Assembly (NCBI GenBank): GCA_021234155.1 | Contig: JAJEKV010000006.1 | Location: forward strand, 1,798,001-1,862,000 | Reading direction: 5' to 3' | DNA from: Isoetes taiwanensis | Taxonomy: Eukaryota > Streptophyta > Lycopodiopsida > Isoetales > Isoetaceae | Length of the DNA stretch: 64,000 nt | In this document: in pieces, positions 1 to 11,269 of the stretch | Numbering within the stretch: position 1 is the first letter of the stretch | Layout of the letters: each line of letters starts with the position of its first letter | Notes under the pieces: model-generated | Databases searched by the model: none | What the model was told of the DNA's origin: nothing | Seen by the model: only the letters and a program-made list of their open reading frames with translations | Program-made: the position numbers and the translations under genes

Positions 1-130
1 ATAATTTACTAAAATACAGGGGCATCTTAACAATTTCACCAAAATAGAAGGGCATTTTTATAATTTGCCCTAAAATGTATTGACATGAGGGCATTTTTAC
101 AATTTTCCCTAACTTTCCCTTACGTAATGA
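1..130. repeat. Degenerate short direct repeat at window start
   Basis: A roughly 40-base AT-rich motif containing GGGCATTTTTACAATTT or close variants appears three times (near 20, 50 and 85). No coding content is visible. It may be the edge of an LTR or other repeat that continues outside the window. Confidence 0.45.
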
Positions 131-3100
131 ACTGTTAGTGAGAATTACGACCAGTTACCATCAGTTCTAATCTCGAATCTCCCTGCTATGGCGAGCGTCG
201 GATCTCCCTACTATGGCGAGCACTACACAAAATACAGAAGGGATAGAAGGCGTAGGATACATAGAAGGCATAGCCGGCCAGATCGCAAGCAAAGAAGATT
301 TGATGTAGAACAAAGAAACTCTGTGTTAAGAAACCCTGTGCTAAAAAATGGAGCTTTTGGATTCAGAGCAGAGCAAAAAAATGGCCGCTATGGTCACAAG
401 CTTTCTTCTGCTCCTATTTGTTCTCGCTCGGCAATGGCTATGGATAAACCTGTGTTGGTGCAGAACTCGGCTATGGCGCTGTGCTTGAGACCTTGTGCTA
501 TGTGTTAAGAAACCATGCAGAAACCCTATGTTGGTGAGAACTCGGCTATGGCACGGCGCTGCTAAAAACTCTATGCTAAGAAACCCTGGGGAAGAAATGC
601 TTCCAGAAGAAAGCTTGAGCGGCGCCACCATACACGGGCAGAGGAACATTTATGGGATATAAAATGAGTGGAATAATATCGTAATTCTCACTAATTGTTC
701 ACTACAAATATTCTCATGGTTTCCTCATGCAAATCTTTAACTTGTGATGGGTCTTTTGGTTCACCCATTAACATAAAGGTATTCAGACCTAGAAGATAAT
801 AAAATTAGATTCAAATTTGTGAAGAATAGTGGAGATCAGCATTTCAGAGAGATTTTTGTGGTCCATTATGCAAGTGACATGCATTGCTTCTTGTACATAG
901 CCTAAACAATAGAGATTGCATGTATTCTGGTTAAACTACCCATGTTGGATGTGAAGAAAGATGTTGACAATGGTGGTTATGGCTGCATGACTGAAGATTC
1001 TTTGAGGGGCCTTAAACCTGCACCCAATTCAGAAGAGCCTTTTTAGAAGAACTATCTTTCAAGTTTTATCTCAGTGGGGAGCATTTTTGACCAATTTTTG
1101 TCTTCGCTTGCCTGCACTTCTAAACAGATAGGCAATACAAGACAATTTTATTCATAGGCAAAGGCATTGCTCTTACCTAGAAAGGAGAAAATGCCACAAG
1201 ATAGAGGCCACTCGTCTCCTGCCTTAGATAACTCCCCCCTTAGATATCTCCCGCCTTAGGAAGCCATGAAATATCTGATCAGCTTGGCAAAAGTTGTCAA
1301 CACCTCTGCTCCTAGGCAATGTCAGGTTCAAGTTCCAGAGTCATTATGGTTGCTTCTAGACTCACCTCCTTGGAAAAGGGCTACAACTTAGACCCCACTT
1401 TAAGGTCTAGTTCCCTTGTCCTACCCTTGAATCTTCAATTCATGTACTACGTCGTTTGACTCGTAATGACAGTTTCTCTGTCATTACATTGAAAACACAA
1501 AAAACTACCCCATTTGCCTTTTTCTAAAAGTAGAAATGATAGAGCCAACACCAAATAATAAAATTGTTCGTTCTCCTGAAAGTCTTGCAAGTTGAACTTT
1601 TCTCGTTGCAATGCACGGGCGAGGGATTGTCTGTAGCTCATAGTACTTTATTTTTGGAGTGATCTCATTATTTTGTGTTTCCTGATACCACTATAAGAGG
1701 GTGGGAAGGATTTCCCATAACATCTGAATGTTTTGGCCAGTTGGTTAGGCCCCGGTGGTTAAGGAACGTTACACATTCCTTAGGATTACTAGACATTGAT
1801 TAGATTCTCCATTTTGTACTTTTACTGATTGGATCTTCACAAACCACAAAGGTTTGAAATTCCTAAAACCTTGACCCATTTGCTCGTCTAAAAACAAGGA
1901 AAAAAACAATTTAGAAACCACATCATGCAACTAGTATGAAGATTCTTGACCAACCACTAGATAATATTAGTTCAGAATCTAAGAAATAATGAAACACTTG
2001 GAGCATAGATATGGTAGTTGTAGTTACTAATAAACATAGAAAACTATGCTCAAGGTTAGTGTTGACTTAAGAATCGAAACAAGTGTATAATAAAAGCAAC
2101 AACAAACCATATCAGAATGGACTACTAATAAGCATATAAATGAACTCGTAGCAAAACCATCTAGCAAAATCAAACATGATTTTTGAACTTATAAAAAAAA
2201 GTAGGGCATTAACATCATGTTAGAAAACCATATAAGTTAATGACAAATTAGCATTAGATATCATCTTAAATTATAGTATTAAAAATATTGGCTAAAAAAC
2301 CACCTCCCAAACTAATGATGATTTTAAAAAACTAGTATAAGATATAGAACTAGTATCAAAATCATGATATAACTAGTAATGACTCTACAAAACCTTGAAG
2401 AACGTAAGGTTTTTTCTAAGATTACAATTTATTTATATTAAAAAACACACTTATACTAGTTTTCATGGTGATTATTTATATGAGTTATTTTTTGGGGGCC
2501 TTGTGTATATTGTTGCGCAATCACTGCAAGCTAAGGCAGAAGTATCAGAGTTATTGACTTCATAGATCTAGTTTAGTGATTTTCAAATGGGAAAGTATCA
2601 TTAGTTTGATGTATGACACCCTCTCTTTGGAACATATTTGTTAACTTTCAAACATGTGTTTTTGAACTGTTTAGAAATGCCCCAAATGGCCATGTGTAAG
2701 AGAAATGTCGGTTCCAGCAATTTTGAAGTCTCTTAAAGATAGATAGATAGTAGTTTCAAAAGGAGGATGGTTATAGACTGTTCATTGCATTTAAAATTAG
2801 GATTCCAGCAATAAACCCCTCAGTGTGGTCTCCATTTAGTGCATATTTTAATAAACCCCTCAGTGTGGTCTCCATTTAGTGCATATTTTAATAAAGACAC
2901 ACTCCACGTATTTTGTTTTGCAACCAATGCAAGCTAGAGCAGAGGTATAAGATTCATTGGCTTTACAAAAGTACCAATCTAGTGGTTTCCAAATCATTAG
3001 TTTGACACATGATGCTCTTGTTGAAATATATTTCTATGAGAATTATCAGTTTCAGTAATTTTAAAATGTCCAAATGGAGAAGTATTTGGACTAAAAAACA

Positions 3101-3760
3101 AGGTTTTAGCATGATACTTCTCATGGCATTGCATCATTTTTTTTTATGTGGATGGAGAGATTTTATTATGGCATTGCATCAATGCTCTCTAGCTACTGAA
3201 GAATTTTCTAATTGGCTGAGAAAAAGCATAATTAGTGTTTTAAGAGGGGAATTAAGAATGGAATCTGCAATGGAATTCATGTTTCAAAATGGTCATTAAA
3301 TGGCGATCAGGCAATGGATTTAGCTCAAACCTTCATAACTTTGGTTTGAATGTATATTTCCATTTATGTGATAAGATAATTGAAAAGGTAAAATGTCAAA
3401 CAAAGCATGGACATGCATTTGATCGAGGGTTGGCGCAAATTTTTACCGACAAATCTTGAGGTATCTAAGGGGGAGATTAGGGAATCTAGGGGGATCTCTG
3501 TTTAAGGTATTCCTGGCAAACCTTCAACCTCAGTGGTTTAGAACCTCATCAAGGTAACCAATATATGCAAGAAAATTGCAAAGTTATGCAAAAAATCCAA
3601 GTTTCAAGTAATTTTCCAAAACAAAAAAAAGGACAGTCTCAACAAAACTTATGCCATGCACAATAAATCTCGATTTCTAATGCCATTCCAATTCAAGAAG
3701 ATGCTCTAACATGCTATGATCAAAAAGTCTGGCCCAAAACAATTTGCAATGCCCCTTCAA
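131..3760. other. Gene-poor stretch, no convincing CDS
   Basis: No open frame here looks like a conserved protein. The open frame at 188-508 is made of repeated CTATGG/GAAACCCT-type fragments and is arginine-rich low complexity. Supported contents are three exact GCTATGGC octamers (185, 470, 545) and a 40-bp tandem duplication at 2811-2890. The rest is AT-rich sequence. Confidence 0.6.
2811..2890. repeat. Perfect 40-bp tandem duplication
   Basis: The 40-base unit starting ATAAACCCCTCAGTGTGG occurs at 2811-2850 and again at 2851-2890 without visible mismatches, followed by the first bases of a third unit. An identical pair indicates a recent slippage or tandem duplication. Confidence 0.9.
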
Positions 3761-3770
3761 ATTTGCAATA

Positions 3771-5058
3771 GTAAGGTGTTGGTCTCCAAGTTTATTTAGA
3801 GCATTCTGCAGGATGGAGCATCTTCTCCTGGTGCGGCGCTATTGTTGCAGTCTCTTCGCCATTGTGTGGCATTTGGGAAGCCGTCTGTGCATGTGGAGTT
3901 GCCATGGGCACTGTTGTATGGTCTCCGGCCTTTTCCACATGCATCCCCTTTTCTCAGGGGGGTGTTGCGGGCTTGGGATCATGTGCGTATGCTCTTCCAG
4001 CTAGATTATGCCTCAGTTTATCACCACTCTTCTCCTTTCTTGTGGGTTCCTCTACCCCCTGCGCACTTGCCCTTGGCTGCCACCATGCATGCTCGGACGC
4101 AGGCCTGTTGGAGGCGAGCTGTTGTGCTCACCTTGGAGGATTGGTATTGGGGTGGTCAGCTAGCTTCGTGGGAGTTCTTTCGAGCTCGCTTTCACCTGAG
4201 GGGCAGTGACCAGGGGAACAAGTGGCGGGGAGTATTCCGCTACACATACCTATAGTCCCTCAGGATGATGTGGTAGTGCAGGTTTGGAAGGTTCATCCGG
4301 ATGTTGTGTCTTCTTGTTTTGTGCGGTCTTGTTACCGGGTCTTTGGCTATTCATGACACACCGCCCCCTTGAAGGCAAGTGGTCTCGCAGACTTCAGGGT
4401 TCTCGATGGGCTTCGGTTTGGGCGTGGACATGGAGCTCACTTCCCCCCTGAAGGTTAGGGTGCTTCGTGGCAGGTGGTGCCATTGTATCGGGGTGAATGC
4501 CCTTGTGAGTCGGTTTAGGCGGGTGTAAGCCCTCTCTGTCCTTGTTGTGGCCTTCATCGTGAGGCTGTGGAGCATTATGCGGTTTTAAGCCCTCACTTGC
4601 GTGCTGCCTGGGGATTGGGTTAGGGCTCTGTTTGGTGAGATTGACTAGCCGCCGATTCTTCGCTTCATGTGTATCTGGTGCTTGGCCACTCTTGCGGCAG
4701 CAAGCCTTGCATCTGTGCGTGGCTTGGTTGGTGTGGCTGATTTGGAAGGCGGGTTGTGGATCTTCGGGGGATTGAAGACTGCGGCCTCTCTGCTTCCTCG
4801 ACTTCGGTACAAGCTATTTCAAAGCTTTCGGTGTTCCCGGATTAGTAGGCGGAAGTTTGCCATTTGGCGGGACTTCTTGGGTGTTGTAGATGGTGATGGT
4901 CGGTTTGTATGCGGGTAGGGTTGCGATTTTTTCTTTGTGAGTTTGTTGTGGAGTGTCGAGGTATCGCTGTCTCTTTGGGGCAATTCTCCTTCCTCACTTG
5001 CTTTGTAACATTACCATTCTTTTAATATATTGATGACACAGTTCTTCAAAAAAAAAAA
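3771..5058 (+). mobile_element. L1-type LINE, 5'-truncated 3' end (copy 1)
   Basis: This is the 3' part of an L1-class non-LTR retrotransposon: the ORF2 region after the reverse transcriptase, then the degenerate zinc-binding (zf-RVT) region, a short 3' UTR and a 12-A tail (5048-5059). The best frame (3842-4255) contains LPWALLYGL, PHASPF and RAWDHVRMLF, aligning with PWALLYHMHPYPNASPF and AAWDTVRSLF in the minus-strand copy at 35408-36785. Frameshifts and stops split the coding sequence after about 4255. A possible target duplication is ATTTGCAAT at 3761-3769 against AATTGCAAT at 5058-5066 (8 of 9). It is 5'-truncated and dead. Confidence 0.82.
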
Positions 5059-5066
5059 ATTGCAAT

Positions 5067-6490
5067 CCTGACCAAGTCAATATTTGGTCACATTAGGCTG
5101 ATAATCACGTTGAAGCCTTCGAAAAATCTTTGAGATTAAAAAAAAAAACCCTTAAAACCCCTTATTTCGTTTGGTTCTTGCTAAATCTGGGTCGATTTCC
5201 TTGTTTTTTGCAGCTGGGTATGTTTCTTGGCATCACATGTTGAAGGTATTCCTTGCAAACCTTCAACCTCAATTGTTTAGAATCTCAGGTTTCTTAAGGC
5301 AACCAAATCTCGAGTTATACTAGTCTTTTTAAAATGATTCTTGAAGGAGGAATTAAAGAAACGTTGGCGTGAGATGTGGAAAAAATTGGGCTCAATTTGG
5401 ATCTAGGATGACTTAGAAAAATGGATTCAAAGTCAACAGAAAATTTGGCCAGTACACTTCCCTGAAACAGAAACATGTATTCACACTCAAATGATGATAT
5501 CTCGAGTTTTACTAAGTAGTTTTTGCTGATTTGTGAAGTAAATATCAGGAAAAAGTTGTGAGAACTTGTGAGAAAAAATTTGGCTGGATTTGGAACTGGA
5601 ATGATGGAGAAAACTGAGTTCAAAGTGGATCAGAATTTTGGTCAGTGAACTGTGAGCAAGAAACAGCAAGCTGGTTTTTTCAAATGAAGAAAATGACAAC
5701 TTTTTTCACTTCTGACACTTGATTATATCTCTGACAACCCTGTAAGCAAGGTGCATCAAGTGCTTTCAACAAAAATCATGCAAATATGCTCAGACACCGG
5801 CCTGGGTACTTTGTGCAAGTAACTCTCATATTAGCTTCTAAGTTGCAAATTTAAAACACTGGGTATAAACACATGCTATTAATTCATTAGATGGTTCAGT
5901 ATATAAACTTACCTTATGGTACTTTATGTCTATAGAAATGTTAAAACCATTGTTTTCCATGTAATATGACTCTAGATTTTTAGTCATGGATATATATTGA
6001 TCACTCGATGTTTTGGACAACAAATGCACACCAAAGACAATTCGTCTTAGTGTGGACAGATAATACTACCGTAGGGATTGACCTAGATGTATGTCCCAGC
6101 TACCGATGTTAAGGCTAGATGTGACTTGGTTTTTGCAATTTTAGTTCTTGAAAGCTTCATCCTTTAGGTATATTGGCCAACAAACGTGTACATAACAAGA
6201 TTTGTTGTTCTGGCACGTGGTTGGATGTGATAGGTGGAAAGATAGGCTAGGTAGATATAGGAGTAGAATAGGCTAGTCTTATTAAAGTTTAAATTTGGCA
6301 TGCATCCCAATTATAACTTGATTTTGAGGAGCTATATATATAGCCAAAACGAATTTTCCAAAAGCATTTGGAAAAAAAAATGGAAAACAAAAATGGAAAA
6401 CAAGCGTTTTTTTTTTTTGGTAAAAAAACGACTAAGGGCAAGTGACATGGCAAAGTATGTGGTGACTTGGCAAGAAAATGATTACTATAA
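5067..6490. other. Intergenic, degenerate duplication, no CDS
   Basis: No credible gene. Segments around 5380-5460 and 5575-5650 resemble each other: both contain a TTTGGATCT/TTTGGAACT run, an ATGACTTAG/ATGATGGAG run and then a TTGGYCAGT run. This suggests an old tandem duplication with a period near 190 bp. Confidence 0.45.
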
Positions 6491-6495
6491 TCTTA

Positions 6496-6568
<73 letters not shown>
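6496..6568. repeat. (TATC)n microsatellite
   Basis: About 18 uninterrupted TATC units. The same tetranucleotide is the 3' tail of the LINE ending at 33069 and precedes the LINE stub at 44864, so this tract may be a LINE tail or target. No recognisable LINE coding sequence lies directly upstream. Confidence 0.95.
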
Positions 6569-6927
6569 CCTGTCATAATATTGCAAGTGCATTTCCCTGC
6601 CCCATGACTTCTAGTCTCTAGATCGACCCATATCACGACAAATAGAACTACGAAAAGTGAGCCAGGTTTGCATTGTCAGAAGGCAGGATTGGTTTTTGGG
6701 AGTAGAACATACCTGAAATGTGCATGCATCCAAGAGAGACACAAAAACCATTGACATCGAGAGCGATAGCTGGCGTTGTTTTGAGACCAAACATATCAAT
6801 GAATATCTCGTACTAGTCTTATTCCAAAATTGTTGTATTTGCAATCATCTAATTGTAAGCTCAATTTTTTTAATTGGAATATAAGGATCCCTGGTGAATG
6901 TACACCTTACATAATAACTTAACAACT

Positions 6928-7401
6928 AAACGAGGTACACCCTGGATATCCACAGTCATCGGATACACCCTAAACGAGGTGCACCTGGATTACCACAGTC
7001 ATCGGACTCATCGATCCTACGACCCAGATCGTATGTTGGAGCCTCTGGGCACCTCTTTTTTCGCTTATAGTCATTTATGATTGAAGGCGCCTATGATTTT
7101 GAAATATGAAATACGACTTTGCCTAAGGTTTTGAAGGAATATCGAACCTCTATACGGTTTTGCCTAAGATTTTAGAATATGAAATACCGGGGCTCGAACC
7201 TCTGCCAAAATAACTCAATGTTCTAATAACACTATTTTAACCAATATACCCGATGAGCTAATGTGATTACATTTTATCTTGAATCTATGTTTTTTTTATA
7301 ACAACCCATTCAATTGTTTTAGGGATATACGGCCTATGATTTCAGGAATTGTTATTGTTACATCCATATCAAATCCCCCTGAAAGCCCCTGTTATTTTGC
7401 T
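6928..7401 (-). mobile_element. SINE-like repeat, copy C
   Basis: Homologous over its length to the tandem pair at 59328-60116 (shared features: GAGGTGCACC, a GTATGTTGGAG-type block, GGCTCGAACC, ATCAAATCCCCCT). Read on the minus strand it holds a tRNA-like A box (TTAGCTCATCGGGTA, 7246-7261) and a B box (GGTTCGAGCC, 7191-7200). This is the spacing and order of an internal RNA polymerase III promoter. The first 40 bases of the repeat are duplicated at 6928-6970. The A box lies about 140 bp inside the repeat, so the boundaries or a composite origin remain open. Confidence 0.6.
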
Positions 7402-7469
7402 ACATATGGAGACAACAGTGCCAACAACTTCTCTGACCATGTGCTCGCTTGATTGTTGAGGTTCTGCAT

Positions 7470-7523
7470 TGTGACGTTCCAAGTATTTATACGATATACG
7501 TATAAATATACTGACACGTCACA
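7470..7523 (+). promoter_or_regulatory. Nested inverted repeat with TGACG/CGTCA at LTR start
   Basis: TGTGACG (7470-7476) pairs with CGTCACA (7517-7523). Inside it TATTTATACG (7484-7493) pairs perfectly with CGTATAAATA (7499-7508) around an ATATA loop. TGACG and ACACGTCA match plant bZIP (as-1/ACGT) core sites, so LTR transcription or terminal structure could depend on them. The role is inferred; the symmetry is seen directly. Confidence 0.6.
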
Positions 7524-9054
7524 CAGTGAAGATACACCACCATGGGCTATTTGAACCTAGGGGGGTTGACCTAAAAGGGATTAATTTAGCTATGCTAAAT
7601 TAATAAAGGGGTAATTAAAGATCAATTACCTATAATTAAGGAAGCATTATCTAATTAGCTCAATTAAGTTAATTAAGTTAGGATAATTGGTTAATTAGGA
7701 AGGTGCCACCTGGCCAAATTCGATTGGCCAGTGGGAGAATTCTAACTTTGGGGCATCAACATTGAACCCTCATCCCATTTGGCCCCAAAATCGAACCTGG
7801 AGGAGCAGCTGCTGAGCGCCCAAGTTCCTTGAAGATGGAGATGCCTCATGATAATGGATTCAGTAGAAACTCGGGTTAGTGGATAGACTAGCTTGATATC
7901 TCTAGGGCTAGCATTTTAGTCAGTCTTCTCTGGTTGTCTTCGTCTAGGATTAACCCTTCTTTGATACTTAGGATTATATTTCAATTATGGATTATGCTTT
8001 GTTATGTATGGATGGATGAATCTAGCTATGGTAGTATCTCTGTTAGCCTTCCGCAAAGCAGGGGTTAAAAGGGGGGGATAGAGACCTCTGTGCCTTATGC
8101 TCTTAGTATGCTCCTAGCAGTTCCCTTAATTCCCAATTATTGCGGCCTGTGCACAAGAGACCACCGAGCCGTGGATGCTATGGAATTGCTCAGCACCAGA
8201 GAAGGGACGCAGTGGTGAAGTGGGGGTGGGGTCTTGCACGAACATAAAAGGCTCCTGAGACTCCTACAGTGGGCTAGGCCTGATAGCCGGTCACGTAGAG
8301 GGCCGGGTATGGGTCTGACACTCCCTGGATGCAGAGGTGTGACCCGTATGGGGCATCCTGTACTTTGAAGATAAAGTTAGGGGAGTAGGTCGGGTACGGA
8401 TGCGGGGGTCGCTGATGCGGCACGTATTCTCTAGCTCACCCATGGAACTGCTGCTATCCTGGAAGGGGACACTTCCCCGACCTGCCTCATCGGACCAGGG
8501 AGATGTAACCTGGAGTGGACTCGAAGGGTGGTCCCTTGAGTCTGCGTCTCCGGAAAGCTATAGTGATGCCATAGCATGATTCGACTCATCTGCAAAGTGT
8601 GCACATGAGGGGCAGATGGAGTGGACAACCCTAGCCGATGTTCTATGCCAGCCAACGCCATGCCAAGATTCGGTCCGCTGATCTCTTGAGACCTAGCCGT
8701 CAGTCGATCCTCACTGGAGTCTGAGCCAGGGTAGAACCATGGGTTTTGGGGTGTTTTCTCTAGTATTAAATGCATCTTCTCTGTTATTATCAGTTGGATG
8801 GATGTGCCACCCTTCGTGGTGGTTATTTATGATATGATTATGCTGTATGCTAACCTTGTATGCACGCTTCCGCGACATAGGAGTCCCATTGAAGGCATGG
8901 GCCGAATGACACCTCTGTGTCCTTCACTCGAGCATCTTTCCTTAGATGGTCCGAGTTAGACGGAGGGCCCTGCTCATGGCGAGTTGGTTGCCATGGGAGG
9001 GGGAAGTCCCCGTATGTATACGCCCGAGTGTCGTATATGTTCAGGGAGCGTCCA
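7470..9054 (+). repeat. 5' LTR of the H3-carrying element
   Basis: 1585 bp starting TG and ending CA. Boundaries rest on the downstream PBS, on matching inverted ends and on homology of 8480-9054 with 11955-12529. A related, more diverged copy lies at 34818-37016. The opening 54 bp form a nested inverted repeat. By eye about nine differences separate the shared ~575 bp of the two LTRs (about 1.6%), implying recent insertion compared with the gypsy element downstream. Confidence 0.85.
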
Positions 9055-9055
9055 G

Positions 9056-9068
9056 TGGTATCAGAGCC
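9056..9068 (+). other. Primer-binding site, initiator tRNA-Met type
   Basis: TGGTATCAGAGCC lies two bases after the LTR end. TGGTATCAGAGC is the usual plant LTR-retrotransposon PBS complementary to the 3' end of initiator tRNA-Met. The same motif follows the gypsy 5' LTR at 38599. Confidence 0.9.
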
Positions 9069-9454
9069 ATGATTTTGGTAGCCCGAAATCATAGCACTGA
9101 CCAAACCCTTAACTCGTTAGTTCGGTAGTTAGGTGGGAGTTTAAGCTAGTTGGACTGTTTAACTCTTCGATGTTTGGTTTTGTGCTAGGTTGATGTAATA
9201 AATTGTAAGTTTTAAGGAGTTTAGGGCGACTGGAGGACCCAAGTTTAGAAGGGCCATAACTTTTTGTAGGTAGCTCGGATGAAGGCGAAAATGGTTCCAA
9301 TGGATCGGGCACCTCCCAAATACCCTAGGGGGCACGTTACCCGAGGGCGAAATGGCGACAGCAAGGTGAAAAAGCAAAAGGGGCGTTGCTGTCAGATGAG
9401 GTGTTTTTCTCGAAAAGTTAAGGGCGTATAACACTAGCAGCGCCCCATACGGTT

Positions 9455-9474
9455 CCGCGTATAAAAATACGCGT
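9455..9474 (+). promoter_or_regulatory. TATA-like palindrome upstream of the first ORF
   Basis: CGCGTATAAAAATACGCG is an inverted repeat around a TATAAAA core, followed directly by a ~22-T run. It sits about 290 bp before the ATG at 9753 and could be a core promoter internal to the element. Only sequence resemblance supports it. Confidence 0.4.
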
Positions 9475-9752
9475 CTTTTTTTTTTTTTTTTTTTTTTTTT
9501 TATTTAGAAAAACTTTCAAAAAAAAAAAAGTTAAAAAGTTTAGATTCAAATTTGTGTTTCTTTTTGAAAAGTGTGTTCGTTGGGACGTCTTCCTGCCGCC
9601 ATAGCCGCCGGAGTAGAGCTCGCCCGTCGCCATAGCCGACCTTGCATGCTACCCTGTTGCCACCCTAACCGCCTAGCGTCTCCCTTCTGACCCTAGCGCC
9701 ACCTACCCTACACTAAGCGCCCATTTCCTTGCCACTTGCATGCGCTAGTGCC

Positions 9753-10508
9753 ATGATGCCGCGCTTTAAGCTCACCGTGGACCTAAAGAAGGCGAATGTC
9801 TTCTAGCTGTATAGCGTCCTAGTAGACCATCTCTCTGATGATAGTGATATGATCGACACTGTTCTAGACCTGCTCGTGACCCATTTCACTGAGAGCCATA
9901 GAATCCTCTACCCAATCTTCCATTTCAATGAACGCTTCCTCATGAAGCTGAATGCTGCAGACCAACCTTACACTCTTGTGGAGCAGCCTGATCAAGCTTG
10001 GGCCATTGTTAAGTTTTATCCACTAGCCAGCCAAGAGAAGGATCTCGTGGAGCTTATCCGGATGGAGGCCCAACGGATTTTGCACCTTGCTAGGGTAGAG
10101 GGCCTCCAGCAGATAGCTAGTGGCCTACCAGAAGAGCGGGCTAGCCGTTTTTATTACCTTGGTAAAGGCCATGTGCTTATGCACAGGGACCATTACAATC
10201 TTCCCCCTTTCTTTTGGAATGAAGAACTATATAGCTTTATCTTCGAAAATGTTCCACCTAGCTTCACCCAGAACCGCATGGACCTTGTGCAAGCTGACAT
10301 GCGAGCTCACCCGGCCCGGTACCATACGGAGATTGCAAGGCGAATACAGGTGCGCCAGGACAAAGAGGCCCGGGATGCTGAGAGAGAGAGGGTCCGTAGA
10401 GCAGAGGAGGTTGCCCGAACACAGCAGGGCGCGGATCAAACTGTTGTTCAGCAAAGAGATCAACCTGTGGTTCAGGAAGGAGACCAACATGCTGTGCAGG
10501 AAACATAG
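9753..10508 (+). CDS. Unknown gag-position ORF, fused in frame to H3
   Basis: The frame opens at the tandem ATGs 9753/9756, meets TAG at 9804-9806 and continues open to TAG at 10506-10508. The longest ATG-initiated stop-free part starts at 9849 and gives 219 residues. I recognise no family: there is no zinc knuckle, protease or RT motif. Visible features are an acidic/aliphatic N-terminal half, a segment rich in aromatic and Pro residues (FYYLGKGHVL, NLPPFFWNEELYSFIFENVP), then a strongly charged, probably helical or coiled stretch rich in Arg/Glu, and a Gln/Val-rich linker with repeats of the type VVQQRDQ/VVQEGDQ. The position after the PBS suggests a gag-like or accessory structural protein. 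The same frame continues past the second TAG into the histone fold. Confidence 0.65.
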
Positions 10509-11006
10509 GGAAGATGGGGTAACAGGAAGAGGAAGCTTACGAAGCCCACACGGGGAGGCGTCGGTTATAAGACCCGACTACAGAAGGATGCCCAAATCGG
10601 AAAGAACACGTCGGCTCAGCGACAGGAGCAGATTGTTCAGAGGGCGAAACATCCGACGACTGGTGGGAAGTCTTTACCCCTGCCCCGGCCACCTGCTAAG
10701 CCCAGGAAGCCTCATAGATTCCGACCCGATACGGTAGCTCTCAGGGAGATTCGGAAATATCAGAAGACAGCGGAGCCTTTGATACGCCGCCTGCCTTTTC
10801 AGCGTCTGGTCCGGGAAATTGCCCAAGACTTCAAGACCGATCTGAGGTTCCAGGCATTCGCTTTGCTTGCACTTCAGGAAGCCGCTGAGGCATACCTTGT
10901 GGAAATTTTGAGTGATGCTAACCTCTGTGCAATTCATGCTAAAAGAGTTACCATAATGCCCAAGGGTATCCAGCTTGCAAGAAGGATCCGAGGGGAATTT
11001 CGCTGA
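10509..11006 (+). CDS. Histone H3-like domain inside the LTR element
   Basis: In frame with the upstream ORF after one TAG. 165 codons precede the TGA at 11004-11006. The first ~68 residues are a Lys/Arg-rich tail unlike the H3 tail except for [11 protein letters not shown], which resembles H3 residues 8-15. From 10713 (HRFRP) to 11003 there are exactly 97 residues aligning without gaps to H3 positions 39-135. Stretches [20 protein letters not shown] and [14 protein letters not shown] are identical to plant H3. I count 17 differences in 97 (about 82% identity). Changes cluster at T58A/L60P, at 86-90 (AFALL for SSAVA), at 102-107 (EILSDA for GLFEDT), D123G and the C-terminus. Loop 1 has canonical length, unlike most CENH3. 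Its role is unknown; packaging, chromatin targeting or nucleosome mimicry are possibilities only. Confidence 0.9.
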   Translation, partial: GRWGNRKRKLTKPTRGGVGYKTRLQKDAQIGKNTSAQRQEQIVQRAKHPTTGGKSLPLPRPPAKPRKPHRFRPDTVALREIRKYQKTAEPLIRRLPFQRLVREIAQDFKTDLRFQAFALLALQEAAEAYLVEILSDANLCAIHAKRVTIMPKGIQLARRIRGEFR

Positions 11007-11183
11007 CTGTTGGAACTTTCTTTGTTCTATTGTAAAAATTTTGTGGTATGTATCTATGTAAAATATTTTTTTTGAAGCCATACACTTAAAATCATGTCTT
11101 TTTGCCACTTGGTGCATATTTAAATGTAAATTATTAAGTAATTAATATTTTTTTTATATAACCTAGGAAAATGTGCCGAAAAG

Positions 11184-11214
11184 TATAAAGCCACTTTTTG
11201 GCCCATTAGGGTTT
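11184..11214 (+). promoter_or_regulatory. Host-like core promoter: TATA, GGCCCATTA, telo-box
   Basis: TATAAAG at 11184-11190, GGCCCATTA at 11200-11208 (UP1-type GGCCCAWWW) and TTAGGGTTT at 11206-11214 (telo-box/UP2) overlap within 31 bp. A CT-rich leader and an ATG at 11270 follow. In plants these motifs are typical of promoters of ribosomal-protein and other growth-linked genes. It separates the H3 unit from the next ORF, so the element may carry two transcription units. Confidence 0.65.
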
Positions 11215-11269
11215 CATTTTCGTTTTTTCTTTTAGAGTTTGTCTCCTCCTCCTTTGCGCCTTCTCCCTC

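Noticed and set aside
188-508. Arg-rich protein-coding gene
   Set aside because: Built from short repeated fragments (CTATGGC, GAAACCCTGTG) rather than conserved sequence.
6300-6578. ORF ending in a Tyr-Leu-Ser-Ile repeat
   Set aside because: The tail is the (TATC)n microsatellite and the rest is AT-rich.
8431-9104. Minus-strand ORFs in the LTR (also 11800-12249)
   Set aside because: Duplicated only because the LTR is; no recognisable protein and the family copy at 34818 does not keep them open.
10713-11003. Centromeric CENH3
   Set aside because: [10 protein letters not shown] is CENH3-like, but loop 1 has canonical H3 length and [13 protein letters not shown] is unchanged, so H3-like is the safer call.
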